This document shows, piece by piece, positions 12,248 through 21,585 of a stretch of 55,870 bases of DNA. The stretch lies in NCBI GenBank assembly GCA_016781775.1, contig JADDPR010000068.1:1-55870 (forward strand), in the 5' to 3' direction. The DNA is from Rubrobacter sp. (GTDB lineage Bacteria; Actinomycetota; Rubrobacteria; Rubrobacterales; Rubrobacteraceae). The notes under the pieces are model-generated. The model did no database searches, had not been told where the DNA came from, and saw only the letters and a program-made list of their open reading frames with translations. How positions within the stretch are numbered: the first letter of the stretch is position 1; each line of letters begins with the position of its first letter. The translations under genes were made by a program, and so were the position numbers.

Positions 12248-13426
12248 ATGCGGACGGACACGATAGGGCGGGCGATACTCAAGGGCAAGGGCGCCGCGCG
12301 GGCGCGGGCCGGTCACCCCTGGATCTACCGCTCCGACGTCGCCGAGGCCGAGGGTGGAGCCGGCGACGTGGTCCGCGTCACCGACCGGGCCGGCCGCCTC
12401 CTCGGACGTGCCTTCTACAACCCCCAAAGCGAGATAACCCTCCGCATCGTCACCCGGGAGGATGAGGAGACGGACGAAGCCTGGTTTCGTGCCCGCATCC
12501 AGAAAGCCCTCGCCTACCGCGAAGGGCTGAAGATAGACGCCGATGCCTACCGCCTCGTCCACTCCGAAGCCGACGGTCTGCCCGGCCTCGTCGTCGACCG
12601 CTACGGCGCGTACCTCGTCCTCCAGATCGGCTCGGCGGCGGTGGAGCGACGCCTCGACTGGGTCCTCCCCGCCCTACAGGACGGTCTCGCCCCCACCGGC
12701 ATCCTGCTCCGTGGCGACGCCGCCTCCCGCAGAAGGGAGGGCCTGGAGGTCGGAATACGGGTGCTCGCCGGCGAGGTCCCGGACCTCGTCGTGGCACGCG
12801 AGGGGCGCGTGCGCTACGAAGCCCGCCTCAAGACGGGCCAGAAGACCGGCTCCTTTCTCGACCAGCGCGAGAACCACGAGGCCGCCGCCCGGTACGTGGA
12901 GGGTGCCGAGAACGTCCTCGACGTCTTCTCCTACGCCGGAGGGTTCGCCCTGCACGCCGCGCAGGTGGCCAAAGGAGTAGAGGCAGTCGATTCCAGCGGG
13001 GGCGCCCTCGACGCCGCCCGGCGCAACGCGGAGATTAACGGCCTCGAGAACCTGACCTTTACCAGGGCGAGCGCCTTCGACCTCTTGCGGGAGCGTTCCG
13101 ATCGGGGGGAGCGCTACGACGCCGTGATCCTGGACCCGCCCGCCTTCGCCAAGTCCAGGCGAGAGGCCCCAAGGGCGACGCGCGCGTACAAGGAGATCAA
13201 CCTGCGCGCCATGAAGCTTCTCGCCCCTGGTGGGATCCTCGTTACCTGCTCCTGCTCCTACCACTTCTCGCGCGAGCTCATGGAGGACACCCTGCGCTCC
13301 GCCGCAGCCGACGCCGGCCGCACCATGCGCATCCGCGAGTGGCGCGGGCAGGCCTCCGACCACCCCGAGGTCCTCACGGTCCCCGAGACCCGCTACCTCA
13401 AGTGCGCGATCCTGGAGCGTGGGTAG
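12248..13426 (+). CDS. RlmI-like class I SAM-dependent rRNA methyltransferase (PUA + MTase)
   Basis: N-terminal PUA-like segment (GHPWIYRSDVAE) and MTase motifs NVLDVFSYAGGFALHAA and DAVILDPPAFAKSR. ATG at 12248; the ORF track 10754 start is antisense read-through of crtI. Confidence 0.88.
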   Translation: MRTDTIGRAILKGKGAARARAGHPWIYRSDVAEAEGGAGDVVRVTDRAGRLLGRAFYNPQSEITLRIVTREDEETDEAWFRARIQKALAYREGLKIDADAYRLVHSEADGLPGLVVDRYGAYLVLQIGSAAVERRLDWVLPALQDGLAPTGILLRGDAASRRREGLEVGIRVLAGEVPDLVVAREGRVRYEARLKTGQKTGSFLDQRENHEAAARYVEGAENVLDVFSYAGGFALHAAQVAKGVEAVDSSGGALDAARRNAEINGLENLTFTRASAFDLLRERSDRGERYDAVILDPPAFAKSRREAPRATRAYKEINLRAMKLLAPGGILVTCSCSYHFSRELMEDTLRSAAADAGRTMRIREWRGQASDHPEVLTVPETRYLKCAILERG

Positions 13427-13429
13427 GGG

Positions 13430-15988
13430 CTACTCGTACTGGACGGCCTCGACGATGTTCGTCCTCGCCGCGGAGCGAGCGGGGAGGAGGCCCGCGAAGA
13501 CGCCGATAAAGAGCCCCGAGACGAGCGCCAACACCGCCGGGATCTCCGGGTAGTGGAAGACGACCTCGAAGCCTCCGGCGGAGGAGCCCAGGACGAAGAG
13601 GTAGCCGAGCAGGGAGCCAACCACTATGCCTACGGTGCAGCCTATGAGGCTTATGACGATGCCCTCGTCGATGATGAGGCGCCCGACCTGGAACCTCGTC
13701 GTGCCGATGGCTCTCAGGATTCCTATCTCCCGCGTACGCTCGAACACGCTCATGGACAAGGTGTTGACGACCCCGAAGGCCGAGACGGCGACGGAGACGC
13801 CCATGATGGCGTAGAAGAACACGTACTGGCGGTTGAAGTCGCTCTCTATCTGCTCCTTCCACTCGGCGTTGGAGTAGAGCGTGAGCTGCGGGTAGTCCTT
13901 CAGGACCGCCCCGACTTCCCTGCCGATCTCCCCCCGGTCGGCGCCGGGCTCGGCCCTTATGGCGAGAAACCCGTCCGCGTCCACCCCGAAGTCGCGAGCC
14001 ATCGTCTCCTTCGAGACGTACACCCCGGTTCCGCCGGCGAGAATGTCGTTCTCGACCACCCCGGCGACACGATAGGTTTGCGTACCCCGGATGCCCTTCA
14101 GCTCCACCTCGTCGCCCGGGCCCAGGTTCCGCCTCTCGGCGAGTTGCTGACCCACGAGCGCCTCGCCCTCGCTCAGAGCGGCGAAAGCTTCGGCGCCGCC
14201 GTTTATGTTCAGGCGGAAAATCTCCGGGTAGCTCTCGTCCACCCCGAGAACGACGTTGACCTCCCGGCCGTCGCGCCGGATCGTGGTGGCGATGCCGGTC
14301 GTCTCCGCGACGCCGGGGACGCGGGAAACCTCCTCCTCAAGCCCCCCGGAGAAGGTGACGTCGAAGTCCGAGTTCGCCGGCTGAACGACGAAGTCGCTGC
14401 CCAGGGAGTCTTCGAGGTAGGTACGGATCGAGCCGAGGACGCTCCCGCCGAGGGCACTGAAGGCGACGACGAGCGAGATCCCGACCATCAGCGCCGAGGC
14501 CGTGAGCGCCGTCCGTCCCCTGTTGCGCGTCGCGTTTGTAGCCGCCATCTTCCCCTCGACCCCGAAGAGGAGCCTCAAGAAGGGCGAGAAGAGGGCGGAG
14601 AGTGGCCGGACGAGCGCCGGGATGATCAGCGAAACCCCGAGGAACGTCCCCACCACGCCCGCTATGCCCGACGCATACACGAGCCCGCTCAGCTCCGTAG
14701 AAAGGTTCTTCGCCAGGTAGTAGGTCCACGGCGCCCCGACCCCGACGAGCAGGAGCCCCAGGACCGGCAGGAGGCGCGAGCCCCTCGTCCGGCCCGAAGC
14801 GGCGGACCCGCCCGTGCGGGCGCGCATCGCCTCGACGGGGCTGACCCTCCCGGCGCGCAGGGCCGGGTAGAGGGCGGCGAGGACGGTTACGAGCAGGCCG
14901 ACGACGACCGCCGCGACGATGGCGAAGGGGGAGAGGGAGAGCCCGGTGACCTCGAAACGGAAGGCGCGGCCGAAAAGGTAGACGAGGCCCCTCGCCATCC
15001 CGTAGCCTAAGAGGAGGCCCAGGACCGAGCCGATTATCCCGAGGATCGTCGCCTCCAGGATCACGGAGCGCGAGATCATGGCTCTCGTCGCCCCCAATGC
15101 CCGGAGCATCCCGAGCTCGCGCGTCCTCTCCAGGACGGTCATCGAGAGGGCGTTGAAGACGAGAAACGCGCCGACGAAGAGCGCGGTCCCGGCGAAGAAG
15201 AGCAGCGCGATCCTGAAGCCCTGAAATTGCGCATCGACCTGCGCCGTGCGCGTCTCGCTCCTCTCGGCCTGCAACCCCTCCCCGAGCCCCCGCTCCAGCC
15301 TGCCTTCGAGCGCGGCCACCGCCCCCTCGTCCGTCGCCTCGACGGCGATGCCCGTGATCTTGCCGGGCTTGTCGAAGACCCTCTGCGCCTCGGGGAGCGG
15401 CATCATCCCGAACGAGACCCCGCCGAAGGACCCGCCGGGAATCCGCAGAAGCCCCACGACCGTAAGATCGGTCGGCCCCTGGGCCGTCCCGATCCTGATC
15501 TCATCGCCCGGCCGAACCCCCAAGGACTCGGCCGAGTTGCCGTCCAGCGCGACCTGGGCCCCCTCCTCGGGGTACTCGCCCTCCGCGAGCTCGAAGCCCG
15601 TGGCGAGCGACGCGGTCTCCGGCTCGACCCCGAAGACGCGCATGCTCCGCACCTCCGGCAACCCTCGCTCGTCCACCCCTCCGAGCAGGAGCGAGGCCGA
15701 TTGCGAGAGCCTGGGGGCCGCGGACTCCACGTCGGGCGTGGCGCGAACCTCCTTTAGAAGCTCCTCGTCGAACGGCCCGTTGCCGCCCGCCGCCGTCACC
15801 GTCAGGTCGGCGGCGCCGTAGGCGCGGGAGAAAAGCTCCCTGAACGCCCCCGACATGGTGTCCGACAGCGTGATCACCCCGAAGACGATCCCGACGCCCA
15901 GCACGATCCCGACCGCCGTCAGGAGCGTGCGCTGAAGCCGGGCGCCGAGGTTGCGCAGGGAGAGGTTGGAGAAACGCTTGAGCCTCAT
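13430..15988 (-). CDS. ABC transporter permease, FtsX/MacB family (duplicated FtsX domains)
   Basis: 852 aa; two copies of the FtsX signature (VLERTRELGMLRALGATR and VFERTREIGILRAIGTTR). Confidence 0.9.
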   Translation of the reverse strand: MRLKRFSNLSLRNLGARLQRTLLTAVGIVLGVGIVFGVITLSDTMSGAFRELFSRAYGAADLTVTAAGGNGPFDEELLKEVRATPDVESAAPRLSQSASLLLGGVDERGLPEVRSMRVFGVEPETASLATGFELAEGEYPEEGAQVALDGNSAESLGVRPGDEIRIGTAQGPTDLTVVGLLRIPGGSFGGVSFGMMPLPEAQRVFDKPGKITGIAVEATDEGAVAALEGRLERGLGEGLQAERSETRTAQVDAQFQGFRIALLFFAGTALFVGAFLVFNALSMTVLERTRELGMLRALGATRAMISRSVILEATILGIIGSVLGLLLGYGMARGLVYLFGRAFRFEVTGLSLSPFAIVAAVVVGLLVTVLAALYPALRAGRVSPVEAMRARTGGSAASGRTRGSRLLPVLGLLLVGVGAPWTYYLAKNLSTELSGLVYASGIAGVVGTFLGVSLIIPALVRPLSALFSPFLRLLFGVEGKMAATNATRNRGRTALTASALMVGISLVVAFSALGGSVLGSIRTYLEDSLGSDFVVQPANSDFDVTFSGGLEEEVSRVPGVAETTGIATTIRRDGREVNVVLGVDESYPEIFRLNINGGAEAFAALSEGEALVGQQLAERRNLGPGDEVELKGIRGTQTYRVAGVVENDILAGGTGVYVSKETMARDFGVDADGFLAIRAEPGADRGEIGREVGAVLKDYPQLTLYSNAEWKEQIESDFNRQYVFFYAIMGVSVAVSAFGVVNTLSMSVFERTREIGILRAIGTTRFQVGRLIIDEGIVISLIGCTVGIVVGSLLGYLFVLGSSAGGFEVVFHYPEIPAVLALVSGLFIGVFAGLLPARSAARTNIVEAVQYE

Positions 15989-16015
15989 GGATGCTCCGAG
16001 TCTAGTTCATCGGGA

Positions 16016-16044
16016 TTGATAGGCGTCCGGTGCTGGCCTACACT
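16016..16044 (+). promoter_or_regulatory. Putative sigma-A promoter for the DUF4190-like gene
   Basis: TTGATA - 17 nt - TACACT. Confidence 0.5.
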
Positions 16045-16086
16045 TCGCGCGTCCATGCGAACGTGGGAGAGGATCTGGAGGGCGGG

Positions 16087-16491
16087 ATGGATCACGACGT
16101 AGGAGTCGTCGGGCGGGAGGACAGGCACTCCAGAATGGGGATCGCCTCGTTCGTCATCGCCATCCTGTCGATCCTGGGGATAGTCCTGTTCTTCGTCCTC
16201 ATCTCCTCCGTAGCCTCGTCCCTCGTGGGCCCCGACCCCCAGAACTTCGACCCCAACAGCATCAGCCCGGACTCGCCGCTGGCGACGACCCTTTTCTTCC
16301 TTTCGCTGTTGTTCTTCGGCAGCGTGCTCATAACCGTCGTCGGCCTCGGGCTCGGGATCGCCGGCCTCGTCCAACGCCGCCGCAAAAAGCTTTTCGCGGC
16401 CCTCGGCACCACCCTCAACGGCCTCATAGTCCTCGGCGTCGTCTCCCTCATCCTGCTGGGCATCGTCCTCGGAGGCGCAACGGGGGCGTAA
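16087..16491 (+). CDS. DUF4190-like small membrane protein
   Basis: SRMGIASFVIAILSILGIVLFF plus a second hydrophobic segment (GLGLGIAGLVQRRRKKLFAALGTTLNGLIVLGVV). ATG 16087; the ORF track start 16030 lies inside the promoter. Confidence 0.7.
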   Translation: MDHDVGVVGREDRHSRMGIASFVIAILSILGIVLFFVLISSVASSLVGPDPQNFDPNSISPDSPLATTLFFLSLLFFGSVLITVVGLGLGIAGLVQRRRKKLFAALGTTLNGLIVLGVVSLILLGIVLGGATGA

Positions 16492-16966
16492 CCGCTCAAC
16501 GCCCATCCCGCGCCACGCCCGCATTTCCAGGTTATCGCCTGGAGGGGAAACGGCGCGCACCGGCCACGAGTCCGACGGGACAGGCAAGACCCTTGCCCGG
16601 GCACATCTGCTGGAGAAGATAGAGGCCCGGGAGGCAGGTATGCCTCGTTCGTAATCGCCCCATTCGCAACCGTAGTCGTTATGCCCGCCGTTCCTACCGG
16701 CGATTCCGTAGATGCTTTAGCCTGGGGCGAGCGGTGCCGGTGGAGCATGCACCCACAAGCCCCGCTGATACTCCTCGCTAATACAGGCCTCGTAGCTATC
16801 TCTACCTTCTCCCTCGGTGCTCGGCGTCTACGGGCTCATTCGGGGGCCTCGGAACAAGCCCCTCGCCGGGCCAGGAGCCCTCCTGGCGGACCGGATGCGT
16901 CCGTCGCAGAGGCCCTCGGCGTACTCGTCGACTTCGGTATCGTGACGCAGGCAGGATTACGACGCC

Positions 16967-17719
16967 CTAGCCCGCCGATTCCAGCGTCCTGATGCGCTCG
17001 AAGATCTCGTCGGCGTCCGGCTCGCGGGCCTCGTCCACGACCCTTCCGTCGGCTAGAAACACGACCCTATCGGCCACGGCCGCCGCCCGCGCGTCGTGCG
17101 TGACCATGACCACCGTCTGCCCGTAGCGGGCCGCTGACTCCCGCAGAAGCTCCAGCACCCCGGCGCCCGTCTTCGAGTCGAGGTTGCCGGTCGGCTCGTC
17201 GGCGAGGACGAGGTCCGGGTTGCGCACGAGCGCGCGGGCTATGGCGACCCGTTGCTGTTCGCCCCCCGAGAGCTCGTCCGGCCTGTGGTTCCGGCGCTCC
17301 TCCAGCCCCACGAGCGAGAAAAGCTCGTCGAGACGCTCCGCATACCTCGCGGTCCCCTCGCCGGAGATAAGGACCGGCAGCATCACGTTCTCCTCCGCCG
17401 TGAGCGTCGGGATAAGGTTGAAAAACTGGAAGACGAACCCCATCCTCGACCTCCTCAGGAGCGTGAGCTTCTTGTCCGAGAGCCCCGAGAGGTCCGTACC
17501 CCCGATCACCACCCGCCCCGAGGAAGGCTCCTCCAGCGCCCCGAGGATGTGCAGCAGGGTGCTCTTCCCCGACCCCGAGGGACCCATGATCGCGGCGAAC
17601 TCCCCCGCCGCGAAACTTAGAGAAACGCCCTTCAAAGCCCGTACCGCCGTCGGCCCCGACCCGTAGACCTTCTCCAGGTCCACGACCTCGACCGCAACGT
17701 TGTTCGATCCCTCGCTCAC
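16967..17719 (-). CDS. ABC transporter ATP-binding protein (LolD/MacB type)
   Basis: Walker [10 protein letters not shown], signature [15 protein letters not shown], Walker [16 protein letters not shown] start at 17719. Confidence 0.92.
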   Translation of the reverse strand: MSEGSNNVAVEVVDLEKVYGSGPTAVRALKGVSLSFAAGEFAAIMGPSGSGKSTLLHILGALEEPSSGRVVIGGTDLSGLSDKKLTLLRRSRMGFVFQFFNLIPTLTAEENVMLPVLISGEGTARYAERLDELFSLVGLEERRNHRPDELSGGEQQRVAIARALVRNPDLVLADEPTGNLDSKTGAGVLELLRESAARYGQTVVMVTHDARAAAVADRVVFLADGRVVDEAREPDADEIFERIRTLESAG

Positions 17720-17938
17720 ACACCGAGTATAGCCGCGCGGAGGCGAAGCAAGGTGAAGCCGGATACGCAACGAGAATCGCGCCGACAAAAGCTCGCCGGC
17801 GCCTTCGGGATCAGGCGCGACCAACACCGGTCCGCGCTACGGTCTAGCCAGCGAACGGTGCCGGCGAGTACGCCGGAGACCATCCTCGTCGTCGGCGGAA
17901 TGCTTGCGGTGAGCTGGCCTGCTCCGGCTCCCGGGAGT

Positions 17939-17967
17939 TTGTAACTCCATGACACTACTGTTAAACT
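17939..17967 (+). promoter_or_regulatory. Putative promoter of the rpsF operon
   Basis: TTGTAA - 17 nt - TAAACT. Confidence 0.4.
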
Positions 17968-18050
17968 AGCAAAGTAATCGAATAAGCCCCTGCTTTCCGG
18001 GCGGAGCCATCCGTTTGCGGGAAGCCGAACAAGACCGGAGGAGGCGCAAG

Positions 18051-18386
18051 ATAGATACTTACGAAGTAATGCTCATAGTCATCCCGGAGCTCGACGAGGA
18101 GCAGGTCGAGAACACGGTGGCGCGTTTTCGCACCATCATCGAGCGGACGGGCGGCGAGGTCGGCGAGCAGAACAACTGGGGCCGGCGCAAGCTGGCGTAC
18201 GAGATAGACCACCGCGCCGACGGTTTCTACTTCGTCGTGCAGTTCACCGCCGGCGAGCGGACGCTCGTGGAGCTCAAGCGCATCCTGCGCGTCTCCGACG
18301 ACGTCCTGCGGCACATGATCGTGAAGCTCCCGCCGAACTACGCAAGCCGGACGCTCTCCGAGGAGACGGCCGAGGTCGCGGGCTAG
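18051..18386 (+). CDS. rpsF: 30S ribosomal protein S6 (start codon uncertain)
   Basis: DTYEVMLIVIPELDEEQVENTVARFRTIIERTGGEV...WGRRKLAYEI. ORF-track start is TTG 18015; GGAGGAGG at 18037-18044 is best spaced for an in-frame ATA at 18051. Confidence 0.9.
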   Translation: MDTYEVMLIVIPELDEEQVENTVARFRTIIERTGGEVGEQNNWGRRKLAYEIDHRADGFYFVVQFTAGERTLVELKRILRVSDDVLRHMIVKLPPNYASRTLSEETAEVAG

Positions 18387-18413
18387 CACCCCAACAAGAG
18401 GAGAACACAAGAG

Positions 18414-18668
18414 ATGGGTCAGAGGAGAAGGAGCGGCGGCTCGCGCCGGGAGCGTCCGGTCAAGGCGAAGCCGTGCGTGTTCCACAAGGAAGACATAACG
18501 TACGTGGACTACAAGGACTACAACATGCTCCGCAGGTTCACGTCGGACCGCGGCAAGATCCGCGCCCGCAGGGTCACCGGGCTCTGCCCGCAGCACCAGC
18601 GCGAGGCCGCCGCGGCGATCAAGCGCGCCCGCGAGATGGCGCTCCTGCCGTACGTGGCCGGACAGTAG
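18414..18668 (+). CDS. rpsR: 30S ribosomal protein S18
   Basis: [60 protein letters not shown]. Confidence 0.97.
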   Translation: MGQRRRSGGSRRERPVKAKPCVFHKEDITYVDYKDYNMLRRFTSDRGKIRARRVTGLCPQHQREAAAAIKRAREMALLPYVAGQ

Positions 18669-18679
18669 GGGGGTACGCC

Positions 18680-19129
18680 ATGCAGGTGATCCTGAAGCAG
18701 GACGTAGAAAAGATCGGCCAGCGGGGCGAGATCGTGGACGTTAGCCGCGGCTACGTGCGCAACTTCCTCGTCCCGCGCGGCCTCGCCGAGGTGGCGACCG
18801 CCGCCAAGATGGAAGAGGCGCGACGCGAGATCCAGGAGGCCGAGGAGCGCGACCGCCGCATGGCCGAGCGCGCCGGCGAGGTGGCCGCGACCTTGAACAA
18901 GAGCGTCATCACCATCGAGGCCCGCACCGGGGAGGACGAGCGCATCTTCGGCTCTATCACCCCCGCGAACATCGCCCAGGCCATCGAGAGGGCCCGCGGC
19001 ATCCGGCTCGACCGGCGCCGCGTCAAGCTCGACGAGCCCATCAGGACCCTCGGCACCCACCAGGTGCCGGTCCAGGTGCACGGCGAGATCGAGGCGAGCG
19101 TCAAGGTCATCGTCGTTCCCAAGCTGTAA
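18680..19129 (+). CDS. rplI: 50S ribosomal protein L9
   Basis: MQVILKQDVEKIGQRGEIVDVSRGYVRNFLVPRGLA...FGSITPANIAQAI; ATG 18680. Confidence 0.97.
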   Translation: MQVILKQDVEKIGQRGEIVDVSRGYVRNFLVPRGLAEVATAAKMEEARREIQEAEERDRRMAERAGEVAATLNKSVITIEARTGEDERIFGSITPANIAQAIERARGIRLDRRRVKLDEPIRTLGTHQVPVQVHGEIEASVKVIVVPKL

Positions 19130-19179
19130 CGGGGCTAAAGCTCAGGTGTAACTTGGGCAGCAACCTAAACTAAAGCCTT

Positions 19180-19210
19180 AAGGACCCCGTCTTGTAACGG
19201 GGTCCTTTTT
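19180..19210 (+). terminator. Intrinsic terminator between rplI and dnaB
   Basis: AGGACCCCG-tcttgtaa-CGGGGTCCT followed by TTTTT. Confidence 0.85.
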
Positions 19211-19229
19211 GGTCCATCCTTGGGAGTCC

Positions 19230-20642
19230 ATGGAACGGAGTAGCAGGGGGAGGATACGAGGAGTACCGGCTGGCCCATCAGTGGGCCCGGCCGATGCTCG
19301 CGTGCCACCGCACGACCTCGACGCCGAGAGGGCGGTGATAGGGGCGATGCTCGTCTCGGAGGCGGCCGTCTCGGTGGTGAGCGAGCGCCTCCAGGACGGC
19401 GACTTCTACTCCGAGACGCACCGGGTCTTGTACAGGTGCATGATGCGCCTCGCCGAGCGCGGCGACCCCATAGACCAGCTCACCCTCGCCGGGGAGCTCC
19501 GCAACGTCGGCGAGTTCGACCGCGTGGGCGGACGCCAGTACGTCTTCCAGCTTGTCGAGAGCGTCCCGACCGCGGCGAACGCCGCGAGGTACGCGGAGAT
19601 CGTGCGCGGCAAAGCGCTGCTACGGTCCGTCATAGACGCCGGCAGCCGCATCACCGAAGAGGCCTTCAACGAGCCCGAGGACGTCACGCAGGCCCTCGAC
19701 GCCGCCGAGCAGCTTATCTACGGCGTCTCGAATCGCACCATGAAAGAGCAGCTCGCCCCCGTCTCCGAGCTCGCGCCGGGAGCTTTGGAGATGATTCAGA
19801 AGCTCTACGAGCAGGAGGGCGAGGTCACCGGCGTCGAGACGGGCTTCGAGGACCTCGACGGGTTGACGACCGGCTTCCACAAGAGCGATCTCGTGGTACT
19901 GGCCGCAAGGCCTGCAATGGGAAAAACCGCCATGGCGCTCAACGCTATCTGGCACGCGGCGGGGGTCAAGGGGTTGCCGGTTGCGATCTTTTCTCTGGAG
20001 ATGAGCAAGGAGCAGCTCGTCCAGCGCCTCATAAGCCAGACGACGCGTATCAGGACGCAGGACCTCAGGAGCGGTAACGTCAAGGCCGAGGACTGGCCGA
20101 AACTCGTGCGCGGGGTGGCTGAGGTCGCGCGGGCGCCCATCTGGATCGACGACTCCGCCGGCGTGAACCTCATGGAGATGCGCGCCAAGACGCGGCGTCT
20201 GGCGTCGCGCCTCAACTCGCAGAGGGACGAGAACGGGGAGCCGGGACCGCCGCTCTCCCTTATCGTCATCGACTACCTGCAGCTTATGGTCGGCAACAGC
20301 CGCGAGAACCGCCAGCAGGAGATCGCGGAGATCAGCCGCGGCCTCAAGGTGCTCGCCCGCGACCTGGACGTTCCGGTATTGGCTATCGCGCAGCTCTCCC
20401 GTGCCGTCGAGCAGCGCCACGACAAGCGCCCACTCCTCTCGGACCTTCGCGACTCGGGCGCCATCGAGCAGGACGCGGACATGGTGATGTTCCTCTACCG
20501 CGACGAGTACTACAACCCCGAGTCCGACGACAAGGGCATAGCCGAGGTCATCGTGGGCAAACACCGTAACGGCCCCACCGGCAAGGTCCAGCTCGCCTGG
20601 CTCGAGCAGTACACCAAGTTCGCCTCTCTGGCGCGGCGTTAG
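19230..20642 (+). CDS. dnaB: Replicative DNA helicase
   Basis: PPHDLDAERAVIGAML, Walker A ARPAMGKTAMALN, SLIVIDYLQLM, LSQLSR-like AIAQLSRAVEQRHDKRPLLSDLRDSGAIEQDADMVMFLYR. Confidence 0.97.
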   Translation: MERSSRGRIRGVPAGPSVGPADARVPPHDLDAERAVIGAMLVSEAAVSVVSERLQDGDFYSETHRVLYRCMMRLAERGDPIDQLTLAGELRNVGEFDRVGGRQYVFQLVESVPTAANAARYAEIVRGKALLRSVIDAGSRITEEAFNEPEDVTQALDAAEQLIYGVSNRTMKEQLAPVSELAPGALEMIQKLYEQEGEVTGVETGFEDLDGLTTGFHKSDLVVLAARPAMGKTAMALNAIWHAAGVKGLPVAIFSLEMSKEQLVQRLISQTTRIRTQDLRSGNVKAEDWPKLVRGVAEVARAPIWIDDSAGVNLMEMRAKTRRLASRLNSQRDENGEPGPPLSLIVIDYLQLMVGNSRENRQQEIAEISRGLKVLARDLDVPVLAIAQLSRAVEQRHDKRPLLSDLRDSGAIEQDADMVMFLYRDEYYNPESDDKGIAEVIVGKHRNGPTGKVQLAWLEQYTKFASLARR

Positions 20643-20649
20643 CTTCGGA

Positions 20650-20670
20650 GCACCGGTAAGAAGTCGGTGC
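20650..20670. terminator. Short hairpin between convergent dnaB and fabI
   Basis: GCACCG-gtaagaagt-CGGTGC; no long U tract. Confidence 0.4.
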
Positions 20671-20695
20671 CCCGCAGGCGTGGCGCGAACTTACG

Positions 20696-21472
20696 CTATC
20701 GGATCGGGGCGCCCATCGCGTGGTAGCCGCCGTCTACGTGGATAAGCTCTCCGGTCGTCGCCGGCCACCAGTCCGAGAGGAGGCTCACGACCGCCTTGCC
20801 GACGGGCTCGGGGTCGGTGGTGCTCCAGTCCAGGGGGGCCTGGCGCCCCCACTCGCCCTCGATCTCCTCGAAGCCCGAGATCCCCTTCGCCGCGAGCGTC
20901 CTCAGCGGCCCCGCCGAGACGAGGTTGACCCTTATCCCCTTCGGCCCGAGGTCGCGGGCGAGGTAGCGCGAGGTGGATTCGAGCGCGGCCTTGGCGACGC
21001 CCATCCAATCGTAGGCGGGCCAGGCGATGCGGGCGTCGAAGTCGAGGCCGACGACGGAGGCGCCCGGCTTCATCAGGTCGGAGAGCCCCGCCGCCAGCGC
21101 CTTCAAGGAGTAAGCGGAGGTCTGCACCGCCGTCGCGACGGAGGGCCACTCGGCCGTCAGGAAGTTCCCGCCCAGGGCGTCCTCGGGGGCGAAGGCGACG
21201 GCGTGCAGGATCCCGTGTAGCGCGCCCCAGCGCTCCTTGAGGTCCTCGGCCACCGCCTGTATATCCTCGGGCTTGTTGACGTCGAGCTCCAGCACCGGGG
21301 GGTCTCCGAGGCGCTTCGCCGTCCGGGTCGTCAGGCTCATCGCCCTCCCGAAGCCCGTCAGCGCGATCTCCGCGCCCTGCTCCACCGCCAGTCGCGCCGC
21401 CGAATAGGCGATGGACCGCCGGTCCAGAACGCCCGTTACTAGCACCTTCTTGCCTTCCAACAGACCGGCCAT
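20696..21472 (-). CDS. fabI: Enoyl-ACP reductase (NADH), InhA-like FabI
   Basis: GKKVLVTGVLDRRSIAYSAA, Y-x6-K motif AYDWMGVAKAALES, WWPATTGELIHVDGG. Confidence 0.93.
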   Translation of the reverse strand: MAGLLEGKKVLVTGVLDRRSIAYSAARLAVEQGAEIALTGFGRAMSLTTRTAKRLGDPPVLELDVNKPEDIQAVAEDLKERWGALHGILHAVAFAPEDALGGNFLTAEWPSVATAVQTSAYSLKALAAGLSDLMKPGASVVGLDFDARIAWPAYDWMGVAKAALESTSRYLARDLGPKGIRVNLVSAGPLRTLAAKGISGFEEIEGEWGRQAPLDWSTTDPEPVGKAVVSLLSDWWPATTGELIHVDGGYHAMGAPIR

Positions 21473-21585
21473 CGAACCTCCCGGGGTGTTTGGTATCTGC
21501 AGGGTCCTTCCGCGCCGAAAACGCAGGGGCACAGTCTAGGGGAAGCGCGCCGGGCCCGCCAGAAGGCTTGTAGAAGGGCGGGGCT

